Positions 47,501 through 60,408 are shown, numbered from the stretch's first letter. The stretch is DNA of 64,000 nucleotides from Paroedura picta (GCF_049243985.1 NC_135372.1:93363318-93427317), one strand, 5' to 3'. The notes: generated by a model from the sequence alone, not told the origin. Translations and numbers: made by a program.

Positions 47501-50500
47501 CCAGTCCCCTTCCCTCCCTCACTGGAAAGGGCTTCTATTCAGTATGTGGATCCTCTTATAAGCTAGAACTGGACAGTCAGCATAGTGAAGAGGTTAGAGA
47601 GTTAAACAAGGATGTAGGAAACCCAGGTCTGAATCCCCACTCTGCCCTGGATGCTTGCTTAGTGAGCTTGGGTCAGTCATACACTCTCAACCTAAACTAT
47701 CTCAAAGGGCTGTTGTGAAGATACAAGGGAGGGGGAAGAGAATTATGAAATCTACCTTGGGTCTCCAGTGGAGAATAGGACAGAATTTACATGGAGTTGT
47801 GATGGACTGCACTTTTTAAAAGCTTAGAAGTATTGTACAAACAGCTGAAGGACTGTGAACTGTAAATTCTTCACAGAGCCAGGGAGCCTTGAGTGACAGG
47901 TGGTTCCAAGGAATGTTATTGGTTAGCATTTGTTAGCCGAGCAAACAAAGATTTTAGAGCTGAATGCTGAGAATTCAGTCTGATTTCAGCCCTAGCTGAA
48001 AAGAGTTGAGTACTGAAAGTTTCAGAATTCAGCTCTGACCAAGAGCAGTTTAACACAGACATGAGAACTGGGGGAAATTGGCAAGGGAGTTTAGGAAGTA
48101 AACAAAGACTCCCTCTTGGGTCAAAGAAGGGGAATAGATCTTCTAATCTAGGAAGAAAAGAGAATTCCCTATTCAGTCAAACTGGGAGTTAGTTCTGAAG
48201 AGACCAGTGATCCCTGATCTGGCATGGTTAGTAACTTCGAGACCTTAACTGTAAGTTTAAAAATGCAAAACGAGTAACTGGTGTTTCAAGAGAAGAGGTT
48301 TGGGTACTGGAAAGAGTAAATCAGCCTTATGGAGACCAAAAGATACAAAGAATGCTCAAAGTGTACTAGGATATTTAGGAAACACTGGAACAAAAGCCTC
48401 TCAGCATAAATATTTGTCACTGAAAGTGACTTTTATTTTATTAATATGAAAACATCTTGAGTCCCATTAAATTGAGGGGGCTCCCAATCCTTCCCTCAGG
48501 TTTCTGGGCTGAGCACACAGCCAAAATATTATACTGTGATGATGAGGTGGGCCAGCCAGACTTCTTCAGTAAAGAAATGGATACACATTACTAGGGCAGC
48601 TCAGTCAGTAAAGGGAAACAAATGAAGGGAAAATCTTCTGAGGGAGGAAAGTGGATGTGGGCTGTCACAGGAGGAAATAAAAATAAAGAAAAAACAGGAT
48701 TCTGGGCCACTACCAAAGATCTAAACAAGGAAAGGGCCAAAACTGAATTTGGGATGCAAGGATAACTACATTCCAGAGTATTCACTGCAGCACAAATCTC
48801 ATAACAGTGGGGTTTGTGTTGGGGAGACCCCCATTGCTCCCTCTTTTACACTCACTGTATAAACTGGCCAAGTTCCCAGGCCTGGACTACTCGATGAGGC
48901 AAGTAACCATCTTTCTCCCGACAATACTCAGCATGAAGCTTAGGGGGGAAAAGGGAACAACATTACAACAGCACAACATGCTAGGTACTTTCTGAGATCA
49001 AAGCTAGGAGACTGAAGGTATAATTGAGAAAGCATCCTCAACGAACTGGCAAACATTTTTAGGGTTATTCATACGCATCTCCTGCTGGCACATATGCTGT
49101 AAAACAGAAATTGCCAATTCTGAGCTCATCCAGCACAATTTGTTAGGGGTTCTGTGTAGTCGAACAGGAAAATGCTAACATTTGGTCACTAAGCTAAGAT
49201 GCTGGAAAAAGTCTTTTCCTCTCATCCTCATATCTGTACTTCATGCTGAACAGCCAGTTCTTGGGCTGGAAAGGTAAATTAAACATTTATTTATTAACAA
49301 ATTAAAATAAAATTACTTACATGTGTCACATAGACGTTGAAGACTATACCCTGGATCTTTAGCTCCACAAGCCCCACAGACTTCCCACAAAACCAGTCCC
49401 CATGCTGGAGCTAAAGGCAAAGTATTGTTGTTATTATTATGATTATTATTATGATTATTAGATTAGATTTGCATCCTGTCCAACAGCAGCATTTTGGGCA
49501 GCTAACAATGTGATTAAATACAACATAAAATTATATCAAAATACAATATAAATATCTTAAAACAGTAAAATGCATCCAATTAATATCAAATTCCTATTGG
49601 CCACATATGTAGGTTCATCCAGTTGGTTTGTGGAGCAATTTCCAGTGCTGTAATGGAAGGCGGGGAGTATATAGGGCAAGGATGGCCAAACTGTGGCTCT
49701 CCAGATGTCCATGGACTACAATTCATGGCAGGGGCTCATAGGAATTTTGGTCCATGGACAACTGGAGAGTCACAGTATGGCCTACTCTGGTACAGGGGAT
49801 GATATGAGACACACACAGGACAGTCTGGTCTCCAACAGCACATTGCTGTGAAGGATGCTATGTCCTACCTCCCTGAAGCAAAGCATTATTCACTCACCAT
49901 GTATGGGTAGCCATTCACGGAGTACTGATACAGGAAGGTGTCCAAGATCTGGTGTTTGGAGAAGATGCAGAGCCCACTGCCAATCACCCCACTAAGACAG
50001 ACAGATAGATTCCACAGTTATCACCATGCTCTCTTGCTATGCCTCCAGCCAATGCAAACTAGCTACTTCAAGGGATCCCCAGGGCCTTCCAGAACTACAT
50101 CCACACACTGCTGCTTTTTGCATACTCCTGTTCTACAGCAATTATCTGCAACTGTATCATCATTCTTACAGTGCATGTAGCATATTCTTTTGAAGCCTGT
50201 GGGCACTTTTGGAATTCTGACACAGGGCAGTGGACACAACTACAAAATAGCTGCCACACCCAGTGAAGGTCCTTATATTGTGGTGGTGGCTGCTACCAAA
50301 GCACCATTTTTAGAAGGGCCTTTCTTAGCTCATTTTACCTTTTGAAATAGTGGGAAGAAGGGTAGCGGGCAGACAGTTTCTTTTTCAGTTCGCAATAGTC
50401 TTTCTCACTCCACACCTGGAAAAGCAGAAAGCAGACCACTGAGATTTCAGTGATCTCAAATCAAGGAACAAAAATGGCAAGTGAACCTGCAGATAAGGCA

Positions 50501-52633
50501 CCTGGTAGCAGTTCCTTGAAGTAGGGGTGTGACTCATTGGCAGAACCAGCTTTGTGTAGTGGTTAGGAGTGCATCTAGCAAGCCAGGTTCAATTCTGCAC
50601 TCCACCACGTGGAGCCAGCTGGATGACCTTGGGCTCGCCACAGCGCTGATAAAGCTGTTCCAACCGAGCAGTGATATCAGGGCTCTCTCAGCCTCACCTA
50701 ACCCACAGGGTGTCTATTATGGGGAGAGGAACGGGAAGGCAATTGTAAGCCACTTTGAGACTCCTTCAGGCAATGAAAAGTGGGATTTAAAAACACCTCT
50801 TCTTCTCCTCCTCCTCTTCCTCTTGGCACTCTCAGAATCAATCTCCAGTATCTATAGTCAGAAGGATCAGGTAGAAATGATGTGAAAGTCCTGAGACCCT
50901 GGAGAGTGGCTGCTAGTCTGAGTAATGGCCTTGATATGGTCTGATTTGTTTATTAACTACCTGCACGTCCTGTTATCCATGCAGCATGCTTTCAAATGTT
51001 GCAGTCATTCAGAAAGGCAGCCTCCTACCCCCTCACTCTACAATAGGCTGGCTAGTGCTTTGCCCTGTTCATTTCATGGCTGAGCTGAGACACAAACTCC
51101 CCGATTCAAGCCTAACAATATCCACCAGAGCAGATTTATTCTTCCTAAGCCCTCACCTCCTGCAAGAGTGCTAGGTCAAATCCTTCCTGGTCGAGGACAT
51201 CGCCGATCAACGCAATGCGTTCTTGCCGTAATTTGCTCAAGTAGCGAAGTGCCCTAGAAGGGAAAGGAACAGAAATGCTGCTGGCTGGAAATAAAGCCTG
51301 TTTTGAACAGTGTTTACTTTACACTCTTGCTGAAGCATTAAGAGCACAGTCTTGGTGCACAGCAGGATCCTTCACTATCATGGGAAGGGCCAAAGGGGCC
51401 AGGGATGCCCCTTTCCAGCTAGGCTGGCTTCTTAGCTGCAGCTGTTCCTAAAAAACAAACATACAAACAAACAAAACCTGTTCTGGTCTTAATCACACAT
51501 TATTTGAGAATATCCAGAGCAAATTAGTGCAATGTGCTCTACATGGCACTGCCTGTCAAGATAATTCAGAAGCATCAATCCAGGACAAAACAGAGCAGCT
51601 TACTGGGGCCACTCCCAAAGAACACAAACTTTCACATTACAGCAGCACTAGCTTCCAGTTTGCGCCCTAAAGTTTTGAGCCCTAAAGGGTTTTGGCTCGC
51701 AGAATATGAAGCATTACTTCCTCTCTTACCAGCCTTCTCAAGCCCACAATCAATGAATGAGGCCTTTCTAGAGGGATCACCCTTATCTGAGATAAGACCA
51801 GTAAGGACTCATGATCTTTGCAATAGGAGCCTTCAAGTTATGGAAGACATGAGGCTGATATCATTTCTACAGGCCCTCTAGAGAAACCTGAAAACATTTG
51901 TGTTCCAGAAAGGTTTGAGTTTCTGAGCTGTATGGAAGAGCAGCATATAAATCAAAATCAGAGGGAGAAAAAGGTAAGGTAAACAGACATCCCAATTTGT
52001 ATGGGGGAAATCACAATCTCTTGATACTATCTCGTGAGAAATTGGCTGCCACTGCAGATAAGTGTCTAGCATCCCCAATAAACTTTGTGGAAATGGTAGC
52101 AAGGGCAAGAATTTCCTCTCCTCAGTAGGCTCCTTATACATTTTCCTCCTGTGTTGGGAGAGCCCTTTGGGACGCTAAATAGGGCCCAGAAGCAGCACAA
52201 CAACTAGCTAACTAACTGACAAAAAATGAATCCGCAGTATTCAAGTGAGATGTCCCCTTGTGACCCCGCCCTCTGTATGTCTGAAGACACCACCAAATTA
52301 ATGAGGCACACTGAGAACATAGTACAGGTTAGTCTTATCTGACAGCTAAATAAAAAATGCCATATCCAGGCTTAAAAGGAACATTTAGGTCATCTCAGAG
52401 AAGATGGGCAACACTCTGTGCCAGAATCCCAAAGCAATGAGGAACTGCAGCTCCAGGGCCGCAGGAAAAACTATTTTGTCATGTCATCACATGACCCCCC
52501 CCCCCAAGCCCAGCAGTGTGTTCAACCAGAACAAATCTAACCCTTGTAGCCATCTCAGCCAAAAGCACAGGTCGGAAACTCACCAGCAATTGAGGTCAAA
52601 GATTCGGAGCTGGAGGAAAGGATCCTTATCCAT
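44549..52633 (-). CDS. SMPD2: SMPD2: neutral sphingomyelinase (10 coding exons)
   Basis: Coding exons in transcript order: 52633-52584, 51253-51157, 50415-50339, 49991-49898, 49404-49321, 48938-48856, 47361-47229, 46899-46795, 45344-45188, 44889-44549. They sum to 1,221 nt (406 residues plus stop; human is 423 as I recall) with consistent phases and GT-AG introns. The protein starts MDKDPFLQLRIFDLNCW. Exonuclease-endonuclease-phosphatase fold residues are present: N15, E49 in LLQEVW, GDLNMHPED at about 175-183 (D176, N178), RIDYVLYK, and SDH at 268-270. Two hydrophobic segments follow, about 325-345 and 357-377, giving the membrane anchor. The known activity is Mg2+-dependent hydrolysis of sphingomyelin or lyso-PAF phosphodiester bonds at ER/nuclear membranes. 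It converges on MICAL1, 3.1 kb apart stop to stop. The ATG choice rests on the first exon being short and matching the human N-terminus. Confidence 0.97.
47570..47760 (+). repeat. SINE family B copy
   Basis: GGTCTGAATCCCCACTCTGC, GAGCTTGGGTCAGTCATAC and AAAGGGCTGTTGTGAAGATA follow the lizard tRNA-SINE pattern. It is in the SMPD2 intron 47362-48855. Confidence 0.6.
49425..49600 (-). repeat. LINE tail with (ATT)n-like start
   Basis: A degenerate ATT/GATT run leads into AGATTTGCATCCTGTCC and AAAATACAATATAAA, typical of a LINE tail in reverse. It is in the SMPD2 intron 49405-49897. Confidence 0.4.
49677..49789. mobile_element. palindromic hAT-type MITE, second copy
   Basis: It is homologous to 17421-17551 (GATGGCCAAACTGTGGCTCT, CCAGATGTCCATGGACTACA). 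The flanks ATATAGGG and GTACAGGG match at 6 of 8, so it is the older of the two copies. It is in the SMPD2 intron between 49405 and 49897. Confidence 0.8.
50545..50816 (+). repeat. tRNA-derived SINE family A, copy 4
   Basis: It has the A box TTGTGTAGTGGTTAGGAG, the body CCAGCTGGATGACCTTGGGC, and the tail CTCTTCTTCTCCTCC. It is antisense in the SMPD2 intron 50416-51156. Confidence 0.85.
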
Positions 52634-53187
52634 TTCTGTGGGAACCGGACAATGCTGAGGGGCTCTCAGTGGGGCACTGCTGGATTCAAATATTGAGGTT
52701 CTTCCTCTAGATTTCCAACAACCAGGGTGGAGTCAGACTTTGCCTTCTCCCCTCTGCCAAGAGAAAGAGATTATGACTCCACTAACATAAGGAAGACCTG
52801 CGCATGGACAGCTGTAAGCAAGAAAGGAGGAGGTGGAGCCGTCAGTGTCACTAGTTCAGCCAGGATGACGTGCTCTTGGGTTTGTCCAAGGCCCATAGGT
52901 GCCTTGCTCCACTAAACCCCAGCAGCAGCAGCAGCAGCAACAGCACAGGGATAGGTGCCAGGCTAAGACCCAGAGCTTAGCTGGGTTACCGAGCATTAAA
53001 GGGACATCCTCAGGTCAAAAGTAGGCCCACCTTCATACAAGCTGAGATTTCTCCAGGCCAATTGCCACCCCAGCAGAAACCCAGTAAGGATCAGAGAACG
53101 TGCAGGTACGGTTAAGGAAAGACCACAACTCCTTTGGTTTAGACTTCATTTGTTGCTCTTATCATAGTGTTATTTTTTAACACACAC
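52634..53187. other. SMPD2 upstream sequence; (CAG)n at 52920-52944
   Basis: It holds the presumed acceptor just before the SMPD2 ATG and a short CAG microsatellite (about 7 units). I see nothing else to name. Confidence 0.4.
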
Positions 53188-53487
53188 TCAAGGCCTTGCA
53201 CACACACAAGTTCCCCAGTCTTCCCTATCCAGTTTAAAGCACACCTCATACAACTCCCAGCCAGAGTCTAAAGCACTGCTGCCATTCAAAACTACACCAG
53301 ACATAAAATCACAGGCTTTGGCCCAGGCTTCTGCAGCCTCTTCACATAAATGACCTAGGAAATAGTGTTGTTCAGGAGATGGGTGCATGACACCCAATGT
53401 GGAAAGACAAACGACTTCTTGAATTTCTTTCAAGGATACACTTTCAGCCATGCTGGAGTATTTGGAACAGAGCCCTAGGTAACCCAT
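53188..53487 (-). other. unidentified open reading frame, 99 codons
   Basis: A minus-strand frame upstream of SMPD2, inside the inferred 5'UTR intron. An inner ATG at 53451 (MAESVSLKEIQEVV) has a G at +4. The predicted residues have ordinary globular composition and are not low-complexity or repeat-like. I recognise no family. It may be chance, a decayed retrocopy or a small exon. It does not resemble PPIL6 or SMPD2. Confidence 0.2.
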
Positions 53488-56099
53488 CTCCCATCTAATC
53501 TAATGTAACCGGACCCTGTTCAACCCCATTCTCAGATGCCCACAATGCCTCACCATTCTTATTGGTTTCCCTGCACTTAGGGCAAGGGACTGGATGCTTC
53601 ACTGATAAAGATCAGACTTTAGCTCAAGAACTCAAACTATGCACTACCAGATGATGGCCACAGAGACTTTTAACCATATGGCACATGCCAAGAAAGGCTC
53701 CTGCCTGCCCACTCTACCAATTTCTTAACCTGCAATGGGCTGGGATGGGGGGGGGCGGTTATTTGCCCCTTCTAGAAGTTTCCATATGCACTGTTTAATT
53801 GCATGTGCAGCTGTGTTCCTCCCCTTCCCAGCAGGGTAAATAACAGCCCAGACTGTTTTAGGTAAGGAAAATGGGACAGATGAAGGAGCCACGCCACCCA
53901 ACCCCCAGCTGCAGTCCAGATCTGAATTAGGGCCCTGTGGTGCTTCTTAGTTGAGTTCCTGTGGGGAACCAGCAGCTGCCATATGGAAGAATGACTCTGT
54001 GATCTGTTAAGTAGCATAAGGTGGAACACAAAACTATTTATCAGTCTTTCCCCTCATCCCTTTATCTCCCAATTCCTTGTTTAATACCATTTTCTGAAAT
54101 TCTCCCTCTCATGGGAAATTCATTAAAGGGGGAAACTGTGTGCCTGTTCATTACTGGAATTAGTATCATGCCTGTTGTAAACACTGTGTACATTACAAAA
54201 GCAATATGCAGGCTCAGCAAAAAGTGACAACCACCCGTTGAACATGTGCTTATTTTGCATGATGCCCTTTGAAAAAGGAACACATTCCTGCTCCTCATCC
54301 ATTCCCTAACTGCTTTTGGGTTGAACAAATTTAGAGCCTAGTGGCACCTCTAAGACCAACAGGATTTTATTCAAGGTATGGGCTTTTGTGTGCATGCAGG
54401 GTTGGTACTCCTGCATTCCTGTGAAAATCAGCATCTTTATTAGAGAAGCACCAACCTCCCTGTTAGTGACTTCCCAAAATGTAGGAAACTGAAATAGGAG
54501 TCCAGTGGCACCTTCAAGACTAACAATATTTATATTCCACCATAAGATGTAGGCATCACATGAAGTCAGCTCTGACTCCCTTTTGCTAGCTGTCAAGGTT
54601 CGACTGGACTCTTGTTTTATTTTGCTGTTACGTACCAACACAGCTACCCATCTGGGATTTTTTGTCATTTCAAGTTAGCGAGTCAGCCAACTGCCCAACC
54701 TGATTTCATCCAGAAGTGTGTGTGCATCCAAAATTTGCAGATAGGCTAATTTGGATGGCAACATTTCACACTAAGTGCACATCACCTATCCTGCCCCAGC
54801 AGAGATTACCTATATGTCTTAACACTCCCAAGTAACAAGAAAATTAATTTAAAAGAACACTCTCCAGGCTACACAATCAAGGCTAAGTATTCTTTTGCTG
54901 TAAAATGAGTGGGCATCTCTTGAGAATTGCTATTCAGCAGCTACCAATGAGATTGTAAAATGCATCTGTCCATAAACAGGATGCTGCTTAAATTACATTA
55001 GAAGTAAAAGCTCTCCAGAAAGGCCTTTCATTACTGTGCTTTTAATTAATTGCTCACCAGGCCATAGTTGGGTCTGTTGTTAGTTTTCTTCACAGCTTGT
55101 AAACAAAAACTGGAAATCTGATTAAAATGTCATTAGTGGTTGCACAAAACACAGGTGCTGCTTGGCATGGAGAGGTTCTCACATCACACCAAAGAAGCAC
55201 TTGATCTTGTAAAACTACAGATTCCCTTCTGCCATGGGCCTTTTGGTTTTAAAACATCCACTAGCAAACTTCGGCAAATTTGTTTGTTTGTTGTTCCCCT
55301 ACTTATCTGACCACTTTCTTAATCTACAGAGAAGAAGCTCTTCACATCTCAACAAATTGTAACTGGCAGCATAGAAAGAGAATACCAGGAGAATGAAAAT
55401 TAAGCCCATTTTAGATTTAAAATATTACCACTGGTTACTCTTGTTCTGTTAATTTTTGTTAAGAAATTTTTATCCTGCCTTTCAGTCAAAAAGCTTCTGA
55501 CTACGCTACATATAGTATTAATAAGTCATCGTAACAAACAAATCACTTTTTGGAAACCTCACGCAATAAACGTTACAAAGAGCAAGCCAACTGAGTACCA
55601 GTCCCAAAACAATTTAGGGGCAAAGCAAAGCCAGAGCGGGAAATAAAACATACAGCAAAGCAAATCAACATATCAATTGCAGTCTCTTATGAATGGAAAT
55701 TCCAAACAGTCACTAAAGAAGAGACATATCTGGACATCCATTCAATGAAAGACTTCTTTGTTTAGGTTTATGGCAGCAAGCACTAAGGCATAAGCCCCAG
55801 GGACCAAGTGGACCATTGCAATAGCACTCATAAACACAGGCAGGGAAGGGCGGATTGTCAACGGATTTGAAGTTCTTATCTTAGCAAAGTTTCACGCTGG
55901 AATAGGTGTTATTAAAAATCAGCGGGGTGAGGCTTGCTTCTGTCAAGTCAGACGATGTCCAAGCAGGACAGAAACAGGTGGGGTTCAGATAAATCACGCT
56001 TAGCTTGTTTCACTGGTTTCAGCGGGGTTTACAGAGCAGTCCTATGCAGAAGGTTGCGCCTGTTGGTCAAGACGAACTGGATCTGGACTGGAGTGTTTA
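53488..56099. other. SMPD2 upstream intron or flank with repeat arms
   Basis: Largely unassigned. At 54325-54660 there are inverted arms of the foldback-type family (GAGTCCAGTGGCACCTTC near 54499; CGACTGGACTCTTGTTTT near 54600, then CCAACACAGCTACCCATCTG). Confidence 0.45.
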
Positions 56100-56805
56100 G
56101 CCCGGAGGAGAGGTCACGGGGAAACGAGCTCTAACGCGGCTTCCACCGTTTCTAGATCATTAAGCGCCAGCTGTGCCAACACCCCAAGGCACGACAGTCA
56201 CTGGAACAGAGCAAACGCTTTGAGTCCAGAGGCACCTTTAAAACCAACCAAGGTTTATTCAAGGCACGAGCTTTCGTGTGCACGCACACTTCCTCACACA
56301 AAGCCAGCCAGATCTTATCACACGAACAAAGCGTGGCGGCTTTTGCTCCCTTGCGCTCTAACCGCACTCGCTCTCGCTCGTCCCAGGCGGCCTCGAAGCG
56401 TTGCATTAAAAGTGCTCTAACATTATAAGCGTCCCACGGGAAGGAGCCATAAATAAAACTTGATCTCCGGGCTTCTATCCCGGTCGATCTCAAGGGACGC
56501 ATCAAGCACTTCTTTGATCGATCCGCTGTTTCGGATCCTGGAGGGTTTATGGGGGGGGGGGGCGCCGCGGACCCGGCCAAGCACAGATGAAGCCGACTCA
56601 GAGGCGGCCGGGAGAGGGGAGAGGAGGACCGGGTTGCCTCACGCGCGACTAGTGGCCTGAAGAAAACCGGGAAGGTCCGGGAGAAAAGCTGCATACCTGG
56701 CCGCAGGCGAGAGATCTAGGAGAGCCGGCTCCGCTCCCAGTCCTCATTCTCTTTCCCCTCCTGCAACTAGAGCCAGCTGGCAGAGCTTCACTGCGGGCGC
56801 GGAAG

Positions 56806-56824
56806 GCACGCTGGGGCTTGTAGT
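56806..56824 (-). promoter_or_regulatory. ZNF143/SBF-like promoter motif
   Basis: Read on the minus strand this is ACTACAAGCCCCAGCGTGC, close to the ACTACAA-TCCCAG-ATGC element bound by ZNF143 in vertebrate CpG promoters. It sits in the middle of the island. Confidence 0.5.
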
Positions 56825-56946
56825 CTTTCGGCCGCGCAATAACCCCAGCCTAAGCCGTTTCTCTCCCCGTAAGAACTTCAAGTCCCGTAAGGTGGCGCTG
56901 TCGGCTCCCGCAGCGCAAAAAGTCTAAGCTCAGAAATAGCGCGAAC

Positions 56947-56970
56947 GACAACTCCCGAAATGCTTTGCGC
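56947..56970 (+). promoter_or_regulatory. second ZNF143/SBF-like promoter motif
   Basis: It reads GACAACTCCCGAAATGC followed by TTTGCGC, again close to the ZNF143 consensus and on the opposite strand to the motif at 56806. Paired opposite motifs would suit a bidirectional promoter. Confidence 0.45.
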
Positions 56971-57180
56971 CTAGCAGGGTTCTGTCGCACTCTTGTGGCC
57001 CTTCCTTTAAGGGCTGGCGAGCAAAGAAAGCAAAGCGCATGAACCCCGGATATTTCAAGGGCTTGTTGTTGCGGTTTTACACGGAAGTCGGATTCTACTG
57101 TCAGAGCCCCCACAAAGTACACTTTCCTGGTGCCAGGAAGTCCGGAGGTGCCTAGTGGCCATCCAGCCTTCAGTCTCCAT

Positions 57181-57740
57181 TGCCGAGAGAGAGGAAAAGA
57201 GGGAACTATAGATCATGCCTACTTATATTTTTAGACATTTATTTCCTTGAATGTATTGCCCAGCTTTCTTGTGAGATTCACTGAAGCCAGTCAGAAGAAG
57301 TGTCAATCTCAAGCAACATTATGGATTGCTGGCCCTCCCGACCCAGTTTGACACTTCACTGGAATACTGTCCCTTTGCAGTTAAGCTAGGACTGTGTGAG
57401 GCTGAAAGACAGACATGTTTTCCTGTATTTGATGTGGTTTATCAAGAGACCAAGAGTCCTTATGCATATGTGTCCTATTACAGCGAAAACAAGTACTACC
57501 TGCATAGAAGTGTTAATGCCTGTTTGTAAGCAAGAGGCAAGAGTCAATGCATGGTCATACATTACAAATGGAAATGGGAACCAGTACCTGGATTAATGTA
57601 GGGAGCGGAGGGAAGGTGCAGAATAGGAAGCCCCACCACACCTGGAATACATCCCCAAATGGCCAAGGGTTGCATCCTGCTCTGGAGCAAAATCTCCTGG
57701 CCTTGGTATTGCTTCTTGTGACAAACAGGTCTAACTCAGG
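57181..57740. other. unassigned; a chance-like frame at 57326-57529 (+)
   Basis: A 67-codon frame with a non-repetitive sequence is present but has no family match I know and no splice support. I treat it as probably not a gene. Confidence 0.3.
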
Positions 57741-58789
57741 CAAAGATCAGTAGAAGATTATCTGAGGCAAAAGATCATTTGTGGTCTGAAATGTATATTC
57801 TCCTGAGGGCATCAGCCCTGGTGTTCTCTGACCCTGCAGTGTGAATGACGTGTAATGAAGCCCCCAAATGCTGGTTGTCTCTTGGCAAAGTAAAAAGAAC
57901 ACCATGTACCCTTGGCAATTGATATAAACTGTAGCCTTGGTGGTGTCCATCTGGGTAACTATGTGTCTGACAAAACCTAAAAAGGATTTAATGGCATAAC
58001 CAACAGCACCCATCTCTTACAGGTTAATATGTCATGTTCTCTTGGAGGGGAGCCATCTGTCTTGTGCCAAACAAGGGGTCACAATGTGCACCCCATCCCT
58101 TTAAGGAAGTATTAGTGGTGATAATCACTTGAGGTGCTGCTAATCAAAGGGGAGCCCTGTGAACAGATCATCCTCATACAGCAATCTCTGCAACTGTCGC
58201 ACCATGGAACATAGTAAGGAAAATTTCTGCCCTTGAAAATATCTGGTGGGGTTAAACCTCCTAATAAATCAACTTTGAAAGGGTCTAATTTTGAGGCATG
58301 TGTAAGGGATGGTTGTCATGGAGACCATAAAGCCTAATCGTTTCTGAAAAAATAGACCCAATTAGTAACTGTTTTTGGATATGCATGCTATCATAGCACT
58401 TATGCCGGCTGCCCTATCCCAATTAAATAAACTCTCCCTATTGAAGAGTCTAGGAGGGATCTAATGAAGACCACCTGCCAACTGGGCATTAATCTGGATT
58501 TTTCAATATTGACCAAAGTTACCCAGTATCAAAGAGACATTCTGCAAGAGGTGATTCTCCGTAAGGGCAGTAATTAGCCAATCATCAAGATATGGGGTGA
58601 GAGAGCTGCAAGGGAGACTTTTAAAGACAAAAACAGCAGGCCTCAGGACAGGGTTGCATAACCTACTTTGGCCAAGTGGGAAGGTGCAAGCATGGAAAAT
58701 CACCATGTGCTGAGAAGCAGCCTTTTAAAGATTTGGGTCCAGGATCAGTCCTAACATCTCTCCCTTAAAATATCCTACAGACGCTTACT

Positions 58790-59690
58790 TTGAAGTGACA
58801 CTACAAATGAAAATAGACTCAAAAATATAATTGATGGATGCATTTGGATTGGCAAGTGGTAAAGCAAGAGGACAAAAAGATTGGCTTAGTCATATACAAC
58901 TAGTCTCAAGAATGAAAGATTTAAAAATCTGTGATGGAAAAATTAGAGACAAATGAGTTTGAATCAGAAGTAATGCTGAATAAATCACATTTATTGGGAA
59001 GTTTATACATATTTGTGATAAGTGGACATTGAAACAGAGCAGGTTAAGACCAACGTGGTGTGGATGCAAACCTTTGCACGAGCCAAAGTTTGATGTATGG
59101 GAACAGCTCTGGTCTAGGAATATAAAACTTCAAAATGTCACTTATTGAGGGAGCACTGATATAAGATGTTTTATAGGTGGTATTTGTCACCCAAAGATAT
59201 AAGCAAAATGTCTAATCAACTGGATGGGAGCGGTTGGAGAGGTAATGAAGCTATAGGTTCTTTTTATCATGTGGGAGACCTAAAAGGTTTTGGATAAAAA
59301 TTCATGAGAAGCTGCAGATATTACTCAAAATTAAGTTTCTGTTAGATGTAAACTGTATGTTGCTAGGTATTTTCCCTGAGAAAATGTCTGTGTTTCCTAG
59401 GGGATTCTTCTATGAGATGCTGGCAGCCAGACTTCTAATCACCTCAAGAAGGAAGCAGAATTACCTGACTGGACTCAAGGACTGAGAAATTAGGAGAACA
59501 TGCTGTAATGGTGAAACTTACTAACTTGATGAATAGAAGTTCACCTAAGAATTCTATGAATGCTGGGATTTCCTTCTAAACATGCTGAGTTATAAAGTAG
59601 AAGACTAAGGTTTTCATGTTAACTTGCTGTCTTTTTCTTCTGTACTTCTAAGTAAATATATTATAAAATTTAAAAAGAAGTGTCCATGCA
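58790..59690 (+). repeat. L1 LINE 3' end inserted in the DIRS fossil
   Basis: Broken frames give KFDVWEQLWSRNI, ISKMSNQ, NEAIGSFYHV and a terminal region leading to AATATATTATAAAATTTAAA. This is the C-terminal ORF2 pattern of squamate L1. The left boundary is uncertain. Confidence 0.65.
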
Positions 59691-60148
59691 TTCAGAAACT
59701 TATATTTTGAATAAATCTTTTGAAAAAAGATATGGGGTGAATAACACAACCTAGGCATCTAAGCTGTACCACCACTACAGCCATAGACTTTATACACACA
59801 TGGTGCTGTGACAAGTCCAAAAGGGAGTACAGTGTATTGCTATACCTCACCCATAAACTTAAAATGCAGGAATTTGTGATATGCGTAAATAGACACATGA
59901 AAGTATGTGTCTTTCAAACCTAGAACAGCGAACTACGAGTGTTAAATTTTTTAACAACTAGAACATGGAGGGTAGGACCCTTGATCCAGGATATGTCAAA
60001 GACCCCTGACTTTCTTAAGAACTTCTGGTTCTAAGGACATGAGACTCTGGACTAGAAACTCATGGAAGTATTGAAAGGGGGAAACTTCTGTACTTCTCCC
60101 TTGGTCATAAGAGCTCCCAAACTCAGGAACAAGGCATATAACATTATC

Positions 60149-60408
60149 TAAAGAAGAAGAGTTGGTCCTTATATGCCATTTTTCTCTACCAGAAGGAGTC
60201 TCAAAGGGGCTTACATTCACCTTCCCTTTCCTCTCCCCTCAACAGACACCCTGTGAGGTAGGTGAGTCTGAGAGAGCCCTGGTATTACTGCATGGTCAGA
60301 ACAGTTTTATCAGTGCTGTGGCAAGTTGGATGCATGTGGGGGAGCGTGGAATCAAACCCGGCTTGCCAGATTAGAAGTCTGTGCTCCTAACAGCTATACC
60401 AAGCAGCC
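60149..60408 (-). repeat. tRNA-derived SINE family A, copy 5
   Basis: Minus-strand copy with GAAGAAGAGTTGGTCCTTAT at the left and the tRNA head at the right. It is inserted in the DIRS-like fossil, so it is younger than it. Confidence 0.85.

Larger units (their letters stand above)
56100..57180. promoter_or_regulatory. CpG-rich promoter-like island, probable SMPD2 promoter
   Basis: This kilobase is far richer in CpG than its surroundings, apart from an inserted repeat arm at 56215-56290. A minus-strand CAG/GTATGC donor lies at 56697/56696. It could end a non-coding SMPD2 first exon that splices to an acceptor (CCCACAG) just before the ATG at 52633. No TATA box is obvious. Human SMPD2 and PPIL6 diverge from one region, but I could not recognise a PPIL6 exon on the + strand here. 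Confidence 0.6.

Noticed and set aside
56152-56694. 180-codon minus-strand frame in the CpG island
   Set aside because: It crosses a repeat arm, has arginine- and serine-rich filler and no domain; explained by high GC.
57326-57529. 67-codon + strand frame resembling a secreted peptide
   Set aside because: Length within chance expectation, no signal peptide, no splice partner, no recognised homolog.
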